A stretch of DNA of 64,000 nucleotides from Oxyruncus cristatus (Eukaryota; Chordata; Aves; Passeriformes; Cotingidae), in assembly GCA_013399855.1 (NCBI GenBank), contig VXAY01002384.1, positions 124,001 through 188,000 of the forward strand, given 5' to 3'. The position numbers and the translations under genes are program-made. The notes beneath the pieces were generated by a model. That model was given only the letters and a program-made list of their open reading frames with translations, searched no databases and was not told the DNA's origin. Below are positions 57,901 through 62,900 of the stretch, piece after piece. Each line of letters opens with the position of its first letter. The first letter of the stretch is position 1.

Positions 57901-59954
57901 AAGGCTCTAATTCTGCACATCAGAGACCATAAATAACCTGTGCAAACAGAACAGTCCTCTTTAACTATCATCCATTCAATGTGTGCCTCAGATCAAGAAC
58001 ATTTAAACAACTTCTGGCAGTTTTAAATTCTAGCTATTCCTGCTATTTGACACTATTAGGTTTCATATCATTCATGCCTCTTCACTCAGTTCTTAAAAAT
58101 AATTTAAATGGCCCAGTACCCACATTTTTTTCCAGAAAGAGACCATTTATTCCTGCTTTGTGCTCAAAACTTCTGACTCAGGAGAGCCTCACACTTTGTA
58201 CTTGACCACTTCTCATCTCTTTGGATGTATTTCCAATGGGCTCTTTTTTTGGCCAGTTGCAACATGACCCACAATCTTTCTCCATCACACAAAAAGAATT
58301 CTACAGCTGAGGAAGAAACAATGATTTTCCTAAATAGTTCATCTGGGTGTGTCTTGTAGCTCAGTCTCTATTTATTATTTGAACATTTATTCATTAGTAA
58401 ACTTGATTACTGGTATGTAATGGCAGCTACCCATCTTATGAATTCAAACTTCTCCTCCGCACCTGCTCTCCTACCCCAGACCATTCTGCTGATGATCATA
58501 CCCCAAATTCTTGCTGTTTATGTACTGTCGGTGGGGTTCCCTATCCCACCCCATCTTCCCCTCACATGTTTCTGAACTGCTGTCGCCACCTCTTCCCTTG
58601 GTGACTGACGGCAGCAGGGGGAGCACCAAGAACACGGGAAACGCCTTCTTGCTCCACTTGTTACCACCTCGACAGCGCTCCAAGGAGGAGCAACTGCAGC
58701 TCCCAGAACCCTGTGCATCCCAGGGACACAGGCTGATCGGATCTGCCAAGTTCAGCACAGAGAACACAACCAGGATCCCAAGGAGCACCAATATAGCCAT
58801 TGGAGATGGAATAGTTGGTGAAAACCACCTGCCAAACGCCAGAATTTTGTAACTTGGGAAACAGCTTGTTGGTTTGGCTTTTTTCAATCAGGCAGCTCAC
58901 TTATTTTACCTTCCTGTTGTATCTTTTGCCACCATCAGTGCCCTCACTTGTCCATGCACTGGAGCAGGTGATGACTGAAACTCCTCAGGGGTCATATCTG
59001 ACACGGGCAAAATTCCCGTGCTATGAATAGCAGGACAGTGATACTCAGAAGTGAAAGAATCTGGTTTTTGCTTAAACTGCCCCCAGCCAAAGGTGTTCAG
59101 AACAGCATCAGACACACTCACCTACAAGGAAGTATTGAAGCTCCAGGAAGAACAGCCTTACTGAGTTCCACAGTTCTCAGACTGGGAGTGTGACAGACCC
59201 AGCAAAGCTCGTGACCTGTTCCTGCTCTTCAATTTGTCTCCCGAGCTGAGGTCACAAATCACCCGTGTATCCTTCTAGAACTGATTTCACCTGCTGACCT
59301 CAGAATTTCCCAACTTACTGTTGGAAAGCTGTTGCCAAAATTATTGTTACAAGTCATTGCCAAACTCGTACCTCCGTGGGCAGATCCTCGGTGCATTTCC
59401 AGCACTCTGAGATCACTTCCAACAGTATCAGCTCATTGTACCATTTTATACTCAACTACTCCAGCCTTTTGCAGCTGTGTGATTCCCAGACACACCATGG
59501 AATTCAAGCATTAAGGAGCACAACTTGAGGCTCATGTCTGAACGAGGCATGGAATTAAAACTGGCTTTCTTAAATGTGCTCCTTTAAATGTGCACATCTT
59601 TACATTTCAATACAACTGACAAAAACATCTTAAAAAACTGAATATTCACTCTATCCTTTTAACAATGTATAATCATCAGCGAAGAAAAAAGGTTCAGGAT
59701 CAGGTATTTTATTTCTTCAGGATCTGCTAAAGAAATAAAATAGAAGCTGTCAGATCCTTTGCACTTGATTTTCTGATAGCTATATAATCCCAGTATATAA
59801 TCCAAGTATACAGAGTATGCACCTGGGAAAGCTCATGTTTTTCTTACAAAGGCAGTAAAACTGAAGTAGGTTTTTCAGCCTCACAATTACCTGAAATATT
59901 CTCTTTTCAGCCCCTCTTTGTTTGGTATATTCTTTAGGCAGGAATTCTTTTAGG
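743..59954 (-). CDS. TLN2: TLN2 (talin-2), 42 internal coding exons, incomplete at both ends
   Basis: Talin-2 is a large cytoskeletal adaptor. Its FERM head binds integrin beta tails and acidic lipid, and its helical rod binds actin, vinculin, RIAM, KANK and DLC1 at adhesions. The 42 exons total 5875 bp (about 1958 codons, talin-1 equivalents 261-2218) and join in one open frame with GT-AG borders. Thirty-four of the 41 internal introns are phase 0. Talin-2 is preferred over talin-1 because F3 has Ser at the Cys336 position and the rod matches talin-2 wording throughout, for example [20 protein letters not shown] and [19 protein letters not shown]. The 5' exons (F0-F2) lie above 64000 and the last exons (rest of R12, R13, dimerisation helix) lie below position 1. 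No promoter, start codon, stop codon or polyadenylation site of the gene is in the window. Homology is from memory of the family, not a search. Confidence 0.97.
3122..3238 (-). CDS. TLN2: TLN2 window exon 41: R11/R12 boundary
   Basis: Thirty-nine codons (talin-1 ~2118-2156), [20 protein letters not shown]...YIKQELT. It matches remembered talin-2 almost exactly; the Tyr in IEYIK is the only visible change. The acceptor is CTTCAG and the donor GTGAGA. The next intron (2193 bp) shows nothing recognisable. Confidence 0.97.
4731..4856 (-). CDS. TLN2: TLN2 window exon 40: R11, integrin-binding site 2 lysines
   Basis: Forty-two codons (talin-1 ~2076-2117), [20 protein letters not shown]...MYQLKGAAK. 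The two Lys in IKDVAK are the equivalents of K2085 and K2089, required for rod (IBS2) binding to integrin. The acceptor is CCTGCAG and the donor GTAAAA. The next intron (1492 bp) shows nothing recognisable. Confidence 0.97.
5085..5330 (+). mobile_element. Probable older CR1 LINE fragment
   Basis: The stretch CAGCCTCACCTCGAGGACTG then GTGTGCAGTTCTGGGTGCC, the near-AACATAAAAAAAGACAT motif and AGCTGTTAGAGAAG follow the CR1 reverse-transcriptase 3' part, but with many changes. Both boundaries are uncertain. It lies in the intron between exons 39 and 40, antisense to TLN2. Confidence 0.6.
6029..6060. repeat. A-rich tract
   Basis: A14 followed by A/G-interrupted runs, in the intron between exons 39 and 40. 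No retroelement body that it would tail is obvious upstream. Confidence 0.85.
6734..6917 (-). CDS. TLN2: TLN2 window exon 39: R11
   Basis: One base plus 61 codons (talin-1 ~2014-2075), [20 protein letters not shown]...GSDDPETQ. R11 with part of R12 forms integrin-binding site 2. The acceptor is CTACAG after a T17 tract (A run at about 6926-6942 on the + strand). The donor is GTGAGA. The next intron (1877 bp) holds a probable CR1 fragment and an A-rich tract. Confidence 0.97.
8343..8509 (-). CDS. TLN2: TLN2 window exon 38: R10/R11, end of VBS3
   Basis: Fifty-five codons plus two bases (talin-1 ~1959-2014), [20 protein letters not shown]...NNESFADHR. The donor CACAG|GTCAGG is off-consensus at +3 and splits an Arg codon (phase 2). 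The acceptor is TTTCCAG. The next intron (1425 bp) ends in a T17 tract just before the next exon. Confidence 0.97.
9240..9386 (-). CDS. TLN2: TLN2 window exon 37: R10 with start of VBS3
   Basis: Forty-nine codons (talin-1 ~1910-1958), [20 protein letters not shown]...ARAVTEK. The helix [16 protein letters not shown] opens VBS3 (about 1944-1969), continued by the next exon. The acceptor is CATCTAG behind a long pyrimidine tract; the donor is GTAGGA. The next intron (730 bp) shows nothing. Confidence 0.97.
10830..10949 (-). CDS. TLN2: TLN2 window exon 36: R10
   Basis: Forty codons (talin-1 ~1870-1909), [20 protein letters not shown]...TAEPEE. The acceptor is CTCCAG. The donor GAG|GTCTGC is the weakest in the gene from +3 onward, but the frame and the expected EE-IGFQ join fix it here. 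The next intron (1443 bp) shows nothing recognisable. Confidence 0.94.
11445..11516. repeat. 19-bp tandem repeat, about 3.8 copies
   Basis: Units begin at 11445, 11464, 11483 and 11502. The two middle copies are identical (ATCAGCATAAAGACTTTAT) and the outer copies are diverged. The array abuts the 5' end of the CR1 fragment. Confidence 0.85.
11514..11808 (+). mobile_element. CR1 LINE 3' end
   Basis: About 295 bp matching the avian CR1 3' region: the phrase GGACAAGAGGG, the block GGTTTAGGTTGGACATTAGG, the AGAAGTT...CCACAGA stretch, GGTTGGACTGGATGATCT, and the terminal TCTTTTCCAACCTT followed by a GATTCCGTG copy of the CR1 end octamer. It is 5'-truncated as is usual for CR1 and runs antisense to TLN2. 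It lies in the intron between exons 35 and 36. Confidence 0.9.
12636..12737 (-). CDS. TLN2: TLN2 window exon 35: R10
   Basis: Thirty-four codons (talin-1 ~1836-1869), [20 protein letters not shown]...VTAQEM. The Pro-rich start is an inter-helix loop. The acceptor is TTGCAG and the donor GTAAGA. The next intron (1686 bp) holds a CR1 3' end preceded by a 19-bp tandem repeat. Confidence 0.97.
13553..13699 (-). CDS. TLN2: TLN2 window exon 34: R9/R10 boundary
   Basis: Forty-nine codons (talin-1 ~1787-1835), [20 protein letters not shown]...SIAEAMSK. The acceptor is CTTCAG and the donor GTGAGC. The codon just before the acceptor would read Gln, which I half remember at this position in talin-1, but the CTTCAG|GCC border is the only good one. 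The next intron (815 bp) shows nothing. Confidence 0.95.
14323..14493 (-). CDS. TLN2: TLN2 window exon 33: R9, autoinhibitory contact
   Basis: Fifty-seven codons (talin-1 ~1730-1786), [20 protein letters not shown]...KEGGGNPK. The Glu in KTLAESALQ is the equivalent of E1770, which salt-bridges with K318 of F3. Both partners are present in this gene. The acceptor is TTCTTAG and the donor GTAAGG. The next intron (623 bp) shows nothing. Confidence 0.97.
15789..15830. repeat. A-rich low-complexity tract
   Basis: About 42 bp, mostly A with scattered G and T, in the intron between exons 32 and 33. Confidence 0.85.
16472..16573 (-). CDS. TLN2: TLN2 window exon 32: R9
   Basis: Thirty-four codons (talin-1 ~1696-1729), [20 protein letters not shown]...QLGHK. 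The acceptor is CTGTCAG and the donor GTACTG, phase 0. The next intron (1978 bp) has an A-rich tract at 15789-15830 and an unexplained GC-richer stretch at 14.57-15.3 kb. Confidence 0.97.
17964..18096 (-). CDS. TLN2: TLN2 window exon 31: R9 start
   Basis: One base plus 44 codons (talin-1 ~1651-1695), [20 protein letters not shown]...RDDISVE. R9 is the bundle that covers the F3 integrin site in autoinhibited talin. The acceptor is CCTGCAG and the donor GTGAGG. The next intron (1390 bp) contains a putative G-quadruplex at 17479-17521. Confidence 0.97.
19121..19302 (-). CDS. TLN2: TLN2 window exon 30: R7 last helix
   Basis: Sixty codons plus two bases (talin-1 ~1591-1651), [20 protein letters not shown]...SLITSIR. 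The Trp in DPPTWSVL is the equivalent of W1630, which packs against KANK. The acceptor is CCACAG. The donor AG|GTATGA splits the Arg codon (phase 2). The next intron (1024 bp) shows nothing. Confidence 0.97.
20447..20587 (-). CDS. TLN2: TLN2 window exon 29: R8 end and return to R7
   Basis: Forty-seven codons (talin-1 ~1544-1590), [20 protein letters not shown]...PAQISTE. It closes R8 and returns to the last R7 helix. The acceptor is TTTGCAG and the donor GTAAGG. The next intron (1144 bp) shows nothing. Confidence 0.97.
21684..21845 (-). CDS. TLN2: TLN2 window exon 28: R8, RIAM/DLC1/vinculin-binding bundle
   Basis: Fifty-four codons (talin-1 ~1490-1543), [20 protein letters not shown]...ANLVKTIK. 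The Lys in VQSAKEV and the terminal Lys correspond to K1530 and K1544, which mediate LD-motif (DLC1, RIAM) binding to R8. The acceptor is TTTCCAG and the donor GTACAA. The next intron (1096 bp) has an AT-rich trinucleotide stretch at 21444-21467 close to its start. Confidence 0.97.
22010..22153 (-). CDS. TLN2: TLN2 window exon 27: R7/R8 boundary
   Basis: Forty-eight codons (talin-1 ~1442-1489), [20 protein letters not shown]...DPASSPSQ. R8 begins within this exon, inserted into a loop of R7. The acceptor is TTTCTAG and the donor GTGACT. The next intron is 164 bp. Confidence 0.97.
23210..23332 (-). CDS. TLN2: TLN2 window exon 26: R7, KANK-binding helix
   Basis: Forty-one codons (talin-1 ~1401-1441), [20 protein letters not shown]...CGLTEAAAQ. 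The Gly in VLGES and the Ser in GISQ are the equivalents of G1404 and S1411, both needed for KANK binding in talin-1. The acceptor is CCGAG rather than CAG or TAG. The donor is GTAAGC. The next intron (1056 bp) contains the unexplained 68-codon ORF at 22523-22726. Confidence 0.96.
24490..24579 (-). CDS. TLN2: TLN2 window exon 25: R7, KANK-binding face
   Basis: Thirty codons (talin-1 ~1371-1400), [20 protein letters not shown]...VMENSK. The Tyr in DLSYFD is the equivalent of Y1389 in the KANK KN-motif site. The acceptor is ATTTCAG and the donor GTAATT, phase 0. The next intron (1157 bp) shows nothing. Confidence 0.96.
27234..27327 (-). CDS. TLN2: TLN2 window exon 24: R6/R7 boundary
   Basis: One base plus 31 codons (talin-1 ~1339-1370), [20 protein letters not shown]...ALRELE. 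The acceptor is CTCCCCAG behind a good pyrimidine tract; the donor is GTATTA. The next intron (2654 bp) has several short chance ORFs, the longest 104 codons at 26132-26446 on the + strand, with no recognisable domain. Confidence 0.97.
30213..30352 (-). CDS. TLN2: TLN2 window exon 23: R6
   Basis: Forty-six codons plus two bases (talin-1 ~1293-1339), [20 protein letters not shown]...NLLAAAAR. The last Arg codon is split (AG|GTAAGG, phase 2). The acceptor is TTTCCAG. The next intron (27328-30212, 2885 bp) is the longest complete intron in the window. It is AT-rich, and I see no gene or repeat family in it. Confidence 0.97.
32404..32601 (-). CDS. TLN2: TLN2 window exon 22: R6
   Basis: Sixty-six codons (talin-1 ~1227-1292), [20 protein letters not shown]...GIEMAGQAQ. 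The phrases [17 protein letters not shown] and [13 protein letters not shown] match talin-2 rather than talin-1. The acceptor is CTTACAG and the donor CAA|GTAAGT. The next intron (2051 bp) shows no gene or known repeat. Confidence 0.97.
33648..33767 (-). CDS. TLN2: TLN2 window exon 21: R5/R6 boundary
   Basis: Forty codons (talin-1 ~1187-1226), [20 protein letters not shown]...KKLLVDS. The Cys-containing CVNCLPGQ turn is typical of talin rod linkers. The acceptor is CTGTAG and the donor GTGAGA, phase 0. The next intron (1046 bp) shows nothing. Confidence 0.97.
34557..34765 (-). CDS. TLN2: TLN2 window exon 20: R5
   Basis: Two bases plus 69 codons (talin-1 ~1118-1186), [20 protein letters not shown]...ADSQQRLAQ. 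It forms most of the R5 five-helix bundle. The acceptor is AACACAG with a modest pyrimidine tract; the donor is GTGAGT. The next intron (789 bp) shows nothing. Confidence 0.97.
36328..36430 (-). CDS. TLN2: TLN2 window exon 19: R5
   Basis: Thirty-four codons plus one base (talin-1 ~1083-1117), [20 protein letters not shown]...GNEHYTG. The acceptor is TTCACAG. The donor G|GTAGTG splits a Gly codon (phase 1). The next intron (1562 bp) is AT-rich with nothing recognisable. Confidence 0.96.
37061..37189 (-). CDS. TLN2: TLN2 window exon 18: R4/R5 linker and R5 start
   Basis: Forty-three codons (talin-1 ~1040-1082), [20 protein letters not shown]...LKPLPGET. The acceptor GTGAATAG lacks a clear pyrimidine tract but has a strong TGCTAAC branch-site match 28 nt upstream. 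The donor is GTAATT. The next intron (630 bp) shows nothing. Confidence 0.94.
37631..37644. repeat. (CA)7 microsatellite
   Basis: Pure CA dinucleotides in the intron between exons 17 and 18. Confidence 0.9.
38095..38229 (-). CDS. TLN2: TLN2 window exon 17: R4, last helices
   Basis: Forty-five codons (talin-1 ~995-1039), [20 protein letters not shown]...AELRTASQK. It completes R4. The acceptor is GAACAG and the donor GTAGGT, phase 0. The next intron (905 bp) contains a (CA)7 run at 37631-37644 and a weak acceptor at its end, described in the findings. Confidence 0.97.
39331..39444 (-). CDS. TLN2: TLN2 window exon 16: R4
   Basis: Thirty-eight codons (talin-1 ~957-994), [20 protein letters not shown]...NSSQNFLQ. 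The first codon is Asn where I remember Ala in mammals; the rest matches talin-2. The acceptor is TTTTAG and the donor GTGAAG. The next intron (1101 bp) shows nothing. Confidence 0.95.
41027..41040. repeat. (AT)7 microsatellite
   Basis: Pure AT dinucleotides preceded by GTATAA, in the intron between exons 15 and 16. Confidence 0.9.
41259..41372 (-). CDS. TLN2: TLN2 window exon 15: R4
   Basis: Thirty-eight codons (talin-1 ~919-956), [20 protein letters not shown]...LVQSCK. This is a very Ala-rich helix of R4 followed by a short Asn/Lys turn. The acceptor is AAAG (purine before AG) and the donor GTAAAC, phase 0. The next intron (1814 bp) contains an (AT)7 run at 41027-41040 and a T run near 40100. 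Confidence 0.96.
42857..42985 (-). CDS. TLN2: TLN2 window exon 14: R3/R4 junction
   Basis: Forty-three codons (talin-1 ~876-918), [20 protein letters not shown]...IVNRLE. The Thr in RVATNAAA is the equivalent of T901, completing the R3 threonine belt (T809, T833, T867, T901). The acceptor is TGTGCAG. The donor GAG|GTTGGA departs from the GTRAGT consensus. The next intron (1484 bp) shows nothing recognisable. Confidence 0.97.
44017..44183 (-). CDS. TLN2: TLN2 window exon 13: R3 with VBS2
   Basis: Two bases plus 55 codons (talin-1 ~821-875), [20 protein letters not shown]...ARMVEAAK. It contains the equivalents of T833 and T867. The helix [20 protein letters not shown] corresponds to VBS2, a high-affinity vinculin site. 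The acceptor is CCCCCAG with a GC-rich, pyrimidine-poor upstream stretch; the donor is GTACGG. The next intron (1031 bp) shows nothing recognisable. Confidence 0.97.
44404..44433. repeat. 15-bp perfect tandem duplication
   Basis: Two identical copies of TTTGTAGTATTTGCA in the intron between exons 12 and 13. Each copy creates an ATTTGCAT octamer with its following base. Confidence 0.9.
44412..44474. promoter_or_regulatory. Cluster of three octamer (ATTTGCAT) motifs
   Basis: Exact ATTTGCAT (ATGCAAAT on the other strand) at 44412-44419, 44427-44434 and 44467-44474. This is the consensus site of POU/Oct factors. Two of the three come from the 15-bp duplication. Single copies also occur elsewhere (5549, 28279, 32226, 50179, 62500), so only the clustering is unusual. 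Function is inference. Confidence 0.35.
45152..45169. repeat. A18 homopolymer
   Basis: Uninterrupted run of 18 A in the intron between exons 12 and 13. Confidence 0.85.
46353..46650 (+). mobile_element. CR1 LINE 3' end
   Basis: About 300 bp with the same order of CR1 blocks as the 11.5 kb copy: GGACAAGAGGG, GGTTAGGTTGGATGTTGGG, GAAGTTCTTTCCAGA, GGTTGGACTTGATGACCT and TCTTTTCCAACCTGG. It ends in GATTCCGTGATTCTATGA, two copies of the CR1 3' octamer. It is antisense to TLN2 and lies about 100 bp from the exon 12 donor. A G10 run sits inside it at about 46498. Confidence 0.92.
46748..47042 (-). CDS. TLN2: TLN2 window exon 12: R2-R3, the longest exon seen
   Basis: Two hundred ninety-five bases, 98 codons plus one base (talin-1 ~722-820), [20 protein letters not shown]...[10 protein letters not shown]. 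It completes R2 and opens R3. The Thr in CVTES is the equivalent of T809, the first of four buried threonines that make R3 the weakest bundle. The donor G|GTAAGT is phase 1. A CR1 3' end lies 100 bp into the next intron (2564 bp), which also carries an octamer-motif cluster at 44.4 kb. Confidence 0.97.
47168..47335 (-). CDS. TLN2: TLN2 window exon 11: R2
   Basis: Fifty-six codons (talin-1 ~666-721), [20 protein letters not shown]...[10 protein letters not shown]. These are Ala-rich helices of R2, which with R3 forms the RIAM- and vinculin-binding mechanosensitive pair. The acceptor is GTACCAG and the donor GTGAGG. The next intron, 125 bp, is the shortest in the window. Confidence 0.97.
48625..48723 (-). 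CDS. TLN2: TLN2 window exon 10: R1/R2 boundary
   Basis: Thirty-three codons (talin-1 ~633-665), [20 protein letters not shown]...DERFQ. It closes R1 and opens R2. The acceptor is TTTGCAG and the donor GTAATG, both phase 0. The next intron (1289 bp) is AT-rich with no recognisable element. Confidence 0.97.
49541..49749 (-). CDS. TLN2: TLN2 window exon 9: R1 with vinculin-binding helix VBS1
   Basis: Two bases plus 69 codons (talin-1 ~564-632). It starts [16 protein letters not shown] and ends [11 protein letters not shown]. The helix [20 protein letters not shown] (about 606-625) corresponds to talin VBS1, a cryptic vinculin site exposed when R1 unfolds. The acceptor is CTACAG and the donor GTGAGT. 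The next intron (817 bp) has a short AATCATAA-type direct repeat near 49.1 kb and nothing else. Confidence 0.97.
50396..50504 (-). CDS. TLN2: TLN2 window exon 8: R1, middle
   Basis: Thirty-six codons plus one base (talin-1 ~527-563), [20 protein letters not shown]...SVVNLTAG. It is identical to remembered talin-2 wording over most of its length. The donor G|GTGAAC splits a Gly codon (phase 1). The next intron (646 bp) shows nothing. Confidence 0.97.
51126..51239 (-). CDS. TLN2: TLN2 window exon 7: R1, first helices
   Basis: Thirty-eight codons (talin-1 ~489-526), [20 protein letters not shown]...LPPLGQDM. These are Ala/Gln-rich amphipathic helices of rod bundle R1 (482-655). The acceptor is TTGCAG and the donor GTGAGT, phase 0. 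The next intron (621 bp) shows nothing. Confidence 0.97.
51620..52578 (+). mobile_element. Avian retroelement remnant, probably LTR type
   Basis: A GC-rich stretch of about 950 bp, unlike its AT-rich surroundings. It contains degenerate GCTGGAGCAGG and CTGCAGCCTGTGGGA units, a G11 run at about 52329, and then GACAATAAATTAAATT with an AATAAA at 52397-52402. A tail follows resembling a common avian repeat end (TTCTGTTTTGCCCATGA, ATCTCGACC). The tail resemblance is from memory, so the family is unassigned and the ends are approximate. A 124-codon open frame at 51788-52159 lies inside it and matches no protein I know. It sits between TLN2 exons 6 and 7. Confidence 0.6.
53042..53222 (-). CDS. TLN2: TLN2 window exon 6: calpain-sensitive linker
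   Basis: One base plus 60 codons (talin-1 ~428-488), [17 protein letters not shown]...[11 protein letters not shown]. The segment is flexible and low in helix. The Gln-Gln-Gln around residue 433 corresponds to the calpain-2 cleavage region of talin-1. The start of R1 follows at the C-terminal end. The acceptor is TTTTGCAG and the donor GTGAGC. An A10/C7 homopolymer block at 53231-53254 sits just upstream in the pyrimidine tract. The next intron (1.8 kb) holds the retroelement at 51.6-52.6 kb. Confidence 0.96.
54981..55057 (-). CDS. TLN2: TLN2 window exon 5: start of head-rod linker
   Basis: Seventy-seven bases, 25 codons plus two bases (talin-1 ~403-427), [20 protein letters not shown] then SVSPK. 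The Ser-Pro is the equivalent of talin-1 S425, known as a Cdk5 phosphorylation site controlling head turnover. The donor is AA|GTGAGT, so a Lys codon is split with the next exon (phase 2). The following intron (1758 bp) shows no gene or repeat that I recognise. Confidence 0.96.
56252..56353 (-). CDS. TLN2: TLN2 window exon 4: C-terminal half of F3
   Basis: Thirty-four codons (talin-1 ~369-402), [20 protein letters not shown]...IDIILKK, giving the last F3 strands and the C-terminal helix. The acceptor is CTTCAG and the donor GTACAG, phase 0 on both sides. The next intron (1194 bp) contains only an A run near 55331 and no gene. Confidence 0.97.
57249..57404 (-). CDS. TLN2: TLN2 window exon 3: F3 integrin-binding domain
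   Basis: Fifty-two codons (talin-1 ~317-368), [15 protein letters not shown]...[12 protein letters not shown]. This is the PTB-like F3 core. It contains the Arg-Trp pair equivalent to R358/W359 that docks the integrin NPxY region, and the loop with Leu325. It also contains the Lys equivalent to K318 that pairs with R9 in autoinhibition. The Asp-Ser at codons 19-20 is talin-2 type; talin-1 has Glu-Cys336. The donor is GTAACC. The next intron (895 bp) is featureless. Confidence 0.98.
57647..57751 (-). CDS. TLN2: TLN2 window exon 2: F2/F3 junction
   Basis: Thirty-five codons (talin-1 ~282-316), [15 protein letters not shown]...YGVSFFLVK. They form the last F2 helix and the first F3 strand, which are among the most conserved parts of talin. 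The acceptor is TTGCAG and the donor GTAATG; both borders are phase 0. The next intron is only 242 bp and holds nothing recognisable. Confidence 0.97.
59891..59954 (-). CDS. TLN2: TLN2 window exon 1: end of FERM F2
   Basis: Encodes about 21 residues (talin-1 ~261-281), reading LKEFLPKEY...KRIFQ. One leading base completes a codon begun in an exon outside the window. The acceptor is CCTAG after a long T tract (the A run at 59963-59978 on the + strand), and the donor is GTAATT. F2 carries the basic membrane-orientation patch, and this segment is Lys/Arg rich. The 3' intron (57752-59890, 2.1 kb) shows nothing beyond a GC-richer stretch at 58.45-58.85 kb. Confidence 0.95.
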
Positions 59955-62900
59955 CTAGGGGGAAAAAAAAAAAAAAAAGAAAGAAATTCCATAGTTAATG
60001 GTTTCTTCTCGAGGAGGGATGCTTTCCATGCTTCTTTACTGGCAATAAGTCCCCCAAGCTTCCTAAAATGGGTGCAAAATACATATATAATGAAACAAAA
60101 CTGTCTAAAGCAGAGTGAGAGAAAGAGATTACCTCATATAATTAAGAAAACCACTTAAGTTACATCACCATCTAATACCCTTTCATGTTTTTACAAGTTA
60201 TCAGAAGTAAACAACAGCTGGGACAATTTCCACTTTTAAACTCTCTGATGTGTCTCAGCAGCTCAGAGGGGTTCACATCTAAATCCAAATACACTAATTG
60301 TAATCTGGGAGAAGGAGACACGGGAGCTGGAGCCAGCTCTGGAGTTCAGGCACTGCTTCTGCTTTCCAGGAGCACCTGGATTTGCTGATGTGCGGGAGGG
60401 GCCAAGCTCTACCTCTGTGTCTTCCAAGAAATGTTAGAACATGGATTTTGTACTGAAAAACTACAAAGCCATTTAAGTGGACACTTGAAACCAGTGTGTT
60501 GTCTCAAAAACAAAGTCAAAAAGAACCAGTTTTATTTCCTGTAGCACTCAGACAATAAAGGTGCTCAGAATATAACTTAAACTAAATGAGTTTGTCCTCC
60601 ATGACAGAGTTCAGTCAGAAAGAATCTTTAAACACCTCATCTGTACCTCCTTGCTCTGTAATAAAATAAACCCTCTACCTCAGCCAAATGTCACCCTAAC
60701 TTGAGGACACATCAACATCCTGCTTTAACAAACTCCAGCTCTTTTCTGGATTTCACCTTCCCACCTGGAATAGTCTACTCTGGTGAAGCTGTGTCATATA
60801 TCAGCAGGTCATTTTCCACCTAAAGAGACTTCCACAGTTAAAAGAATTAGTTCCTAAGGATTCCCCCTGCTTTGGACTTTTAAGAATCACAGAGAAAGTC
60901 TGACTGGAGAATCCCCTCCTCATTTTGATTTATGTAGTAAGCAAGCACACTGTTAATGATGAAAGACAGAACCACCTCCTATGATATAAAGTTATTAGTT
61001 TTGAGAAAGATGGATTGTTTTAAACAAGACTGGCAAAATGTTTGTTCAGCTGTTCTGCGGGAGTTGCTTTGCTCTTATATTTGGAGGGGGTGAACTCTGG
61101 ATTATTTGTTTGGTTTAGTGTGCTTTTTTTGTGTTTTAAACACAAAACCCTGCCATTGCAGACAACCAACTAAAAGACTAGATTAGGATTTTGTGCTTTC
61201 TTCAAAAATACTAGTCAGTACTGGGATCACTCATTTTGTTCTTTCCATAAGGCTCCAGCATTATAAAACCAAGTAAGAACAACTGTCCTTGCTACTCTTT
61301 CTTCTGATGCTCTAATAGTTACATCTCACTAATACACGATAATGAACTTTCTTCTCAGGACTTATTTCCACAGACACATCACAGGGCAGGGAAGGCTGAA
61401 GAGCTCTGGGTTTCATTTGCCAATGTGCTTGGAGACAAAAAGCCAAGGTGTGCGGTTCCAGGTGCTCCCTTCCCATCTGCACACGAACAGGATGGGCTCT
61501 CTTTAGATATTCCCAGCAAATTTAGTCCCTGTACCTCTGCAGGTGCCATGCAAAACTTCATCTGCACGAGGAAGGGCATGAGGAAGGACTATCTGCAATT
61601 TGAGAGCTTAAAAGCTTTCGCAATTTACTTTGGCAGGAGCTTCAAGGAAATTCCAACCACCAACACCGAAGTCTTAGCAAGGTGCAGGCAATAATCTTCA
61701 GCTGTGCCAAGAATAATTCATCAGTGACAAAAAAGGACACAAAAGGTCTCTTTACATAAACATTTTGCAGACATGGCAAACTAAGCTAAGCTGTTTCAAA
61801 ACAATTCTATGAAATACCAGTGCCATTCTGTTACGTGCTGTTGTCAGCATGAGCTGACAGGTTCTCCTTAAGGGGATCTGCAGCATCTTGAGGTTTCAGC
61901 AGTGAGTGACTGATACCTCTCCAACGTATTCCACATATTGAGCTGCAGCAGACAGTTTTATAAAATGTTACTACTTCCATACTTGGAAAGAATCAATGTT
62001 TGTGCAGCAAAGAGTAGAAAATAGTTGGATGAAACTTTAAAAAAAGCTCACTCGTTTTCACAGGGAAAAAAAAAACCAAACAAAACAACAAATTGAAAAG
62101 TTTTTTTCTGAAAGTATGAGAGACGCATTTTCAGAAAAAAAATGATCAGCATTTCTCTACAATATTGATATATACTGTTCATAATGAGCCAGGATCACTT
62201 GGTTTGCTCAGAGTCACAAAATAAAAACGTGAGATCTCACAAAAAGGCTGCCATGAAGGCTACTGAAGCCAAATGCACAAACACTAAATCATAAACACTA
62301 AATCATAAACATGGACACTTCAAATTAGAGGACAATGAATGGGGACTTACAGTTCTGCAACAGTTTCCTCTAGAGGACAAAATCTGAATTACTTCTAAAT
62401 CAGAAATCCTTAATTTTAGGAAGCTGATTATACACCAGGACAGTGAGCAGTTACACCTGGTGACCTGCAAAGTTGAGTCTAATACAGTCAAGGCCCTAAA
62501 TGCAAATAAAACAATAGCAGAGGGGAAATGTCCTGTAGAAAATAACAAGGTTCTAAATTTTGGAATTCTTGTTCAAAATGATTTCCATAGAGAAACATTC
62601 CCTTTCTAGAATACAGTTCAGTTATTAACACCTTTCACTTCTACTGGGATTAAAAAAAAGATAATGAGCACTCTGTGTGTGATGACTTCACTCTGATGGA
62701 CTTCAAACTCTCCAGCATTGCATATAAAGCAGAAATATCACCCAGCCAGCAGTTTCAGCCCACCATAAAACAGTTACTATGTGGGAACTTGGAGAGAGAA
62801 AAAAATCTTCCCACTGAAAGGACCAGGCAGAACACTAGAAAATCCAAGAAAAATTGAAGCAACTGCAGTTTGCAGTTGCTGCTGTCAAAATTAAAAGCAG

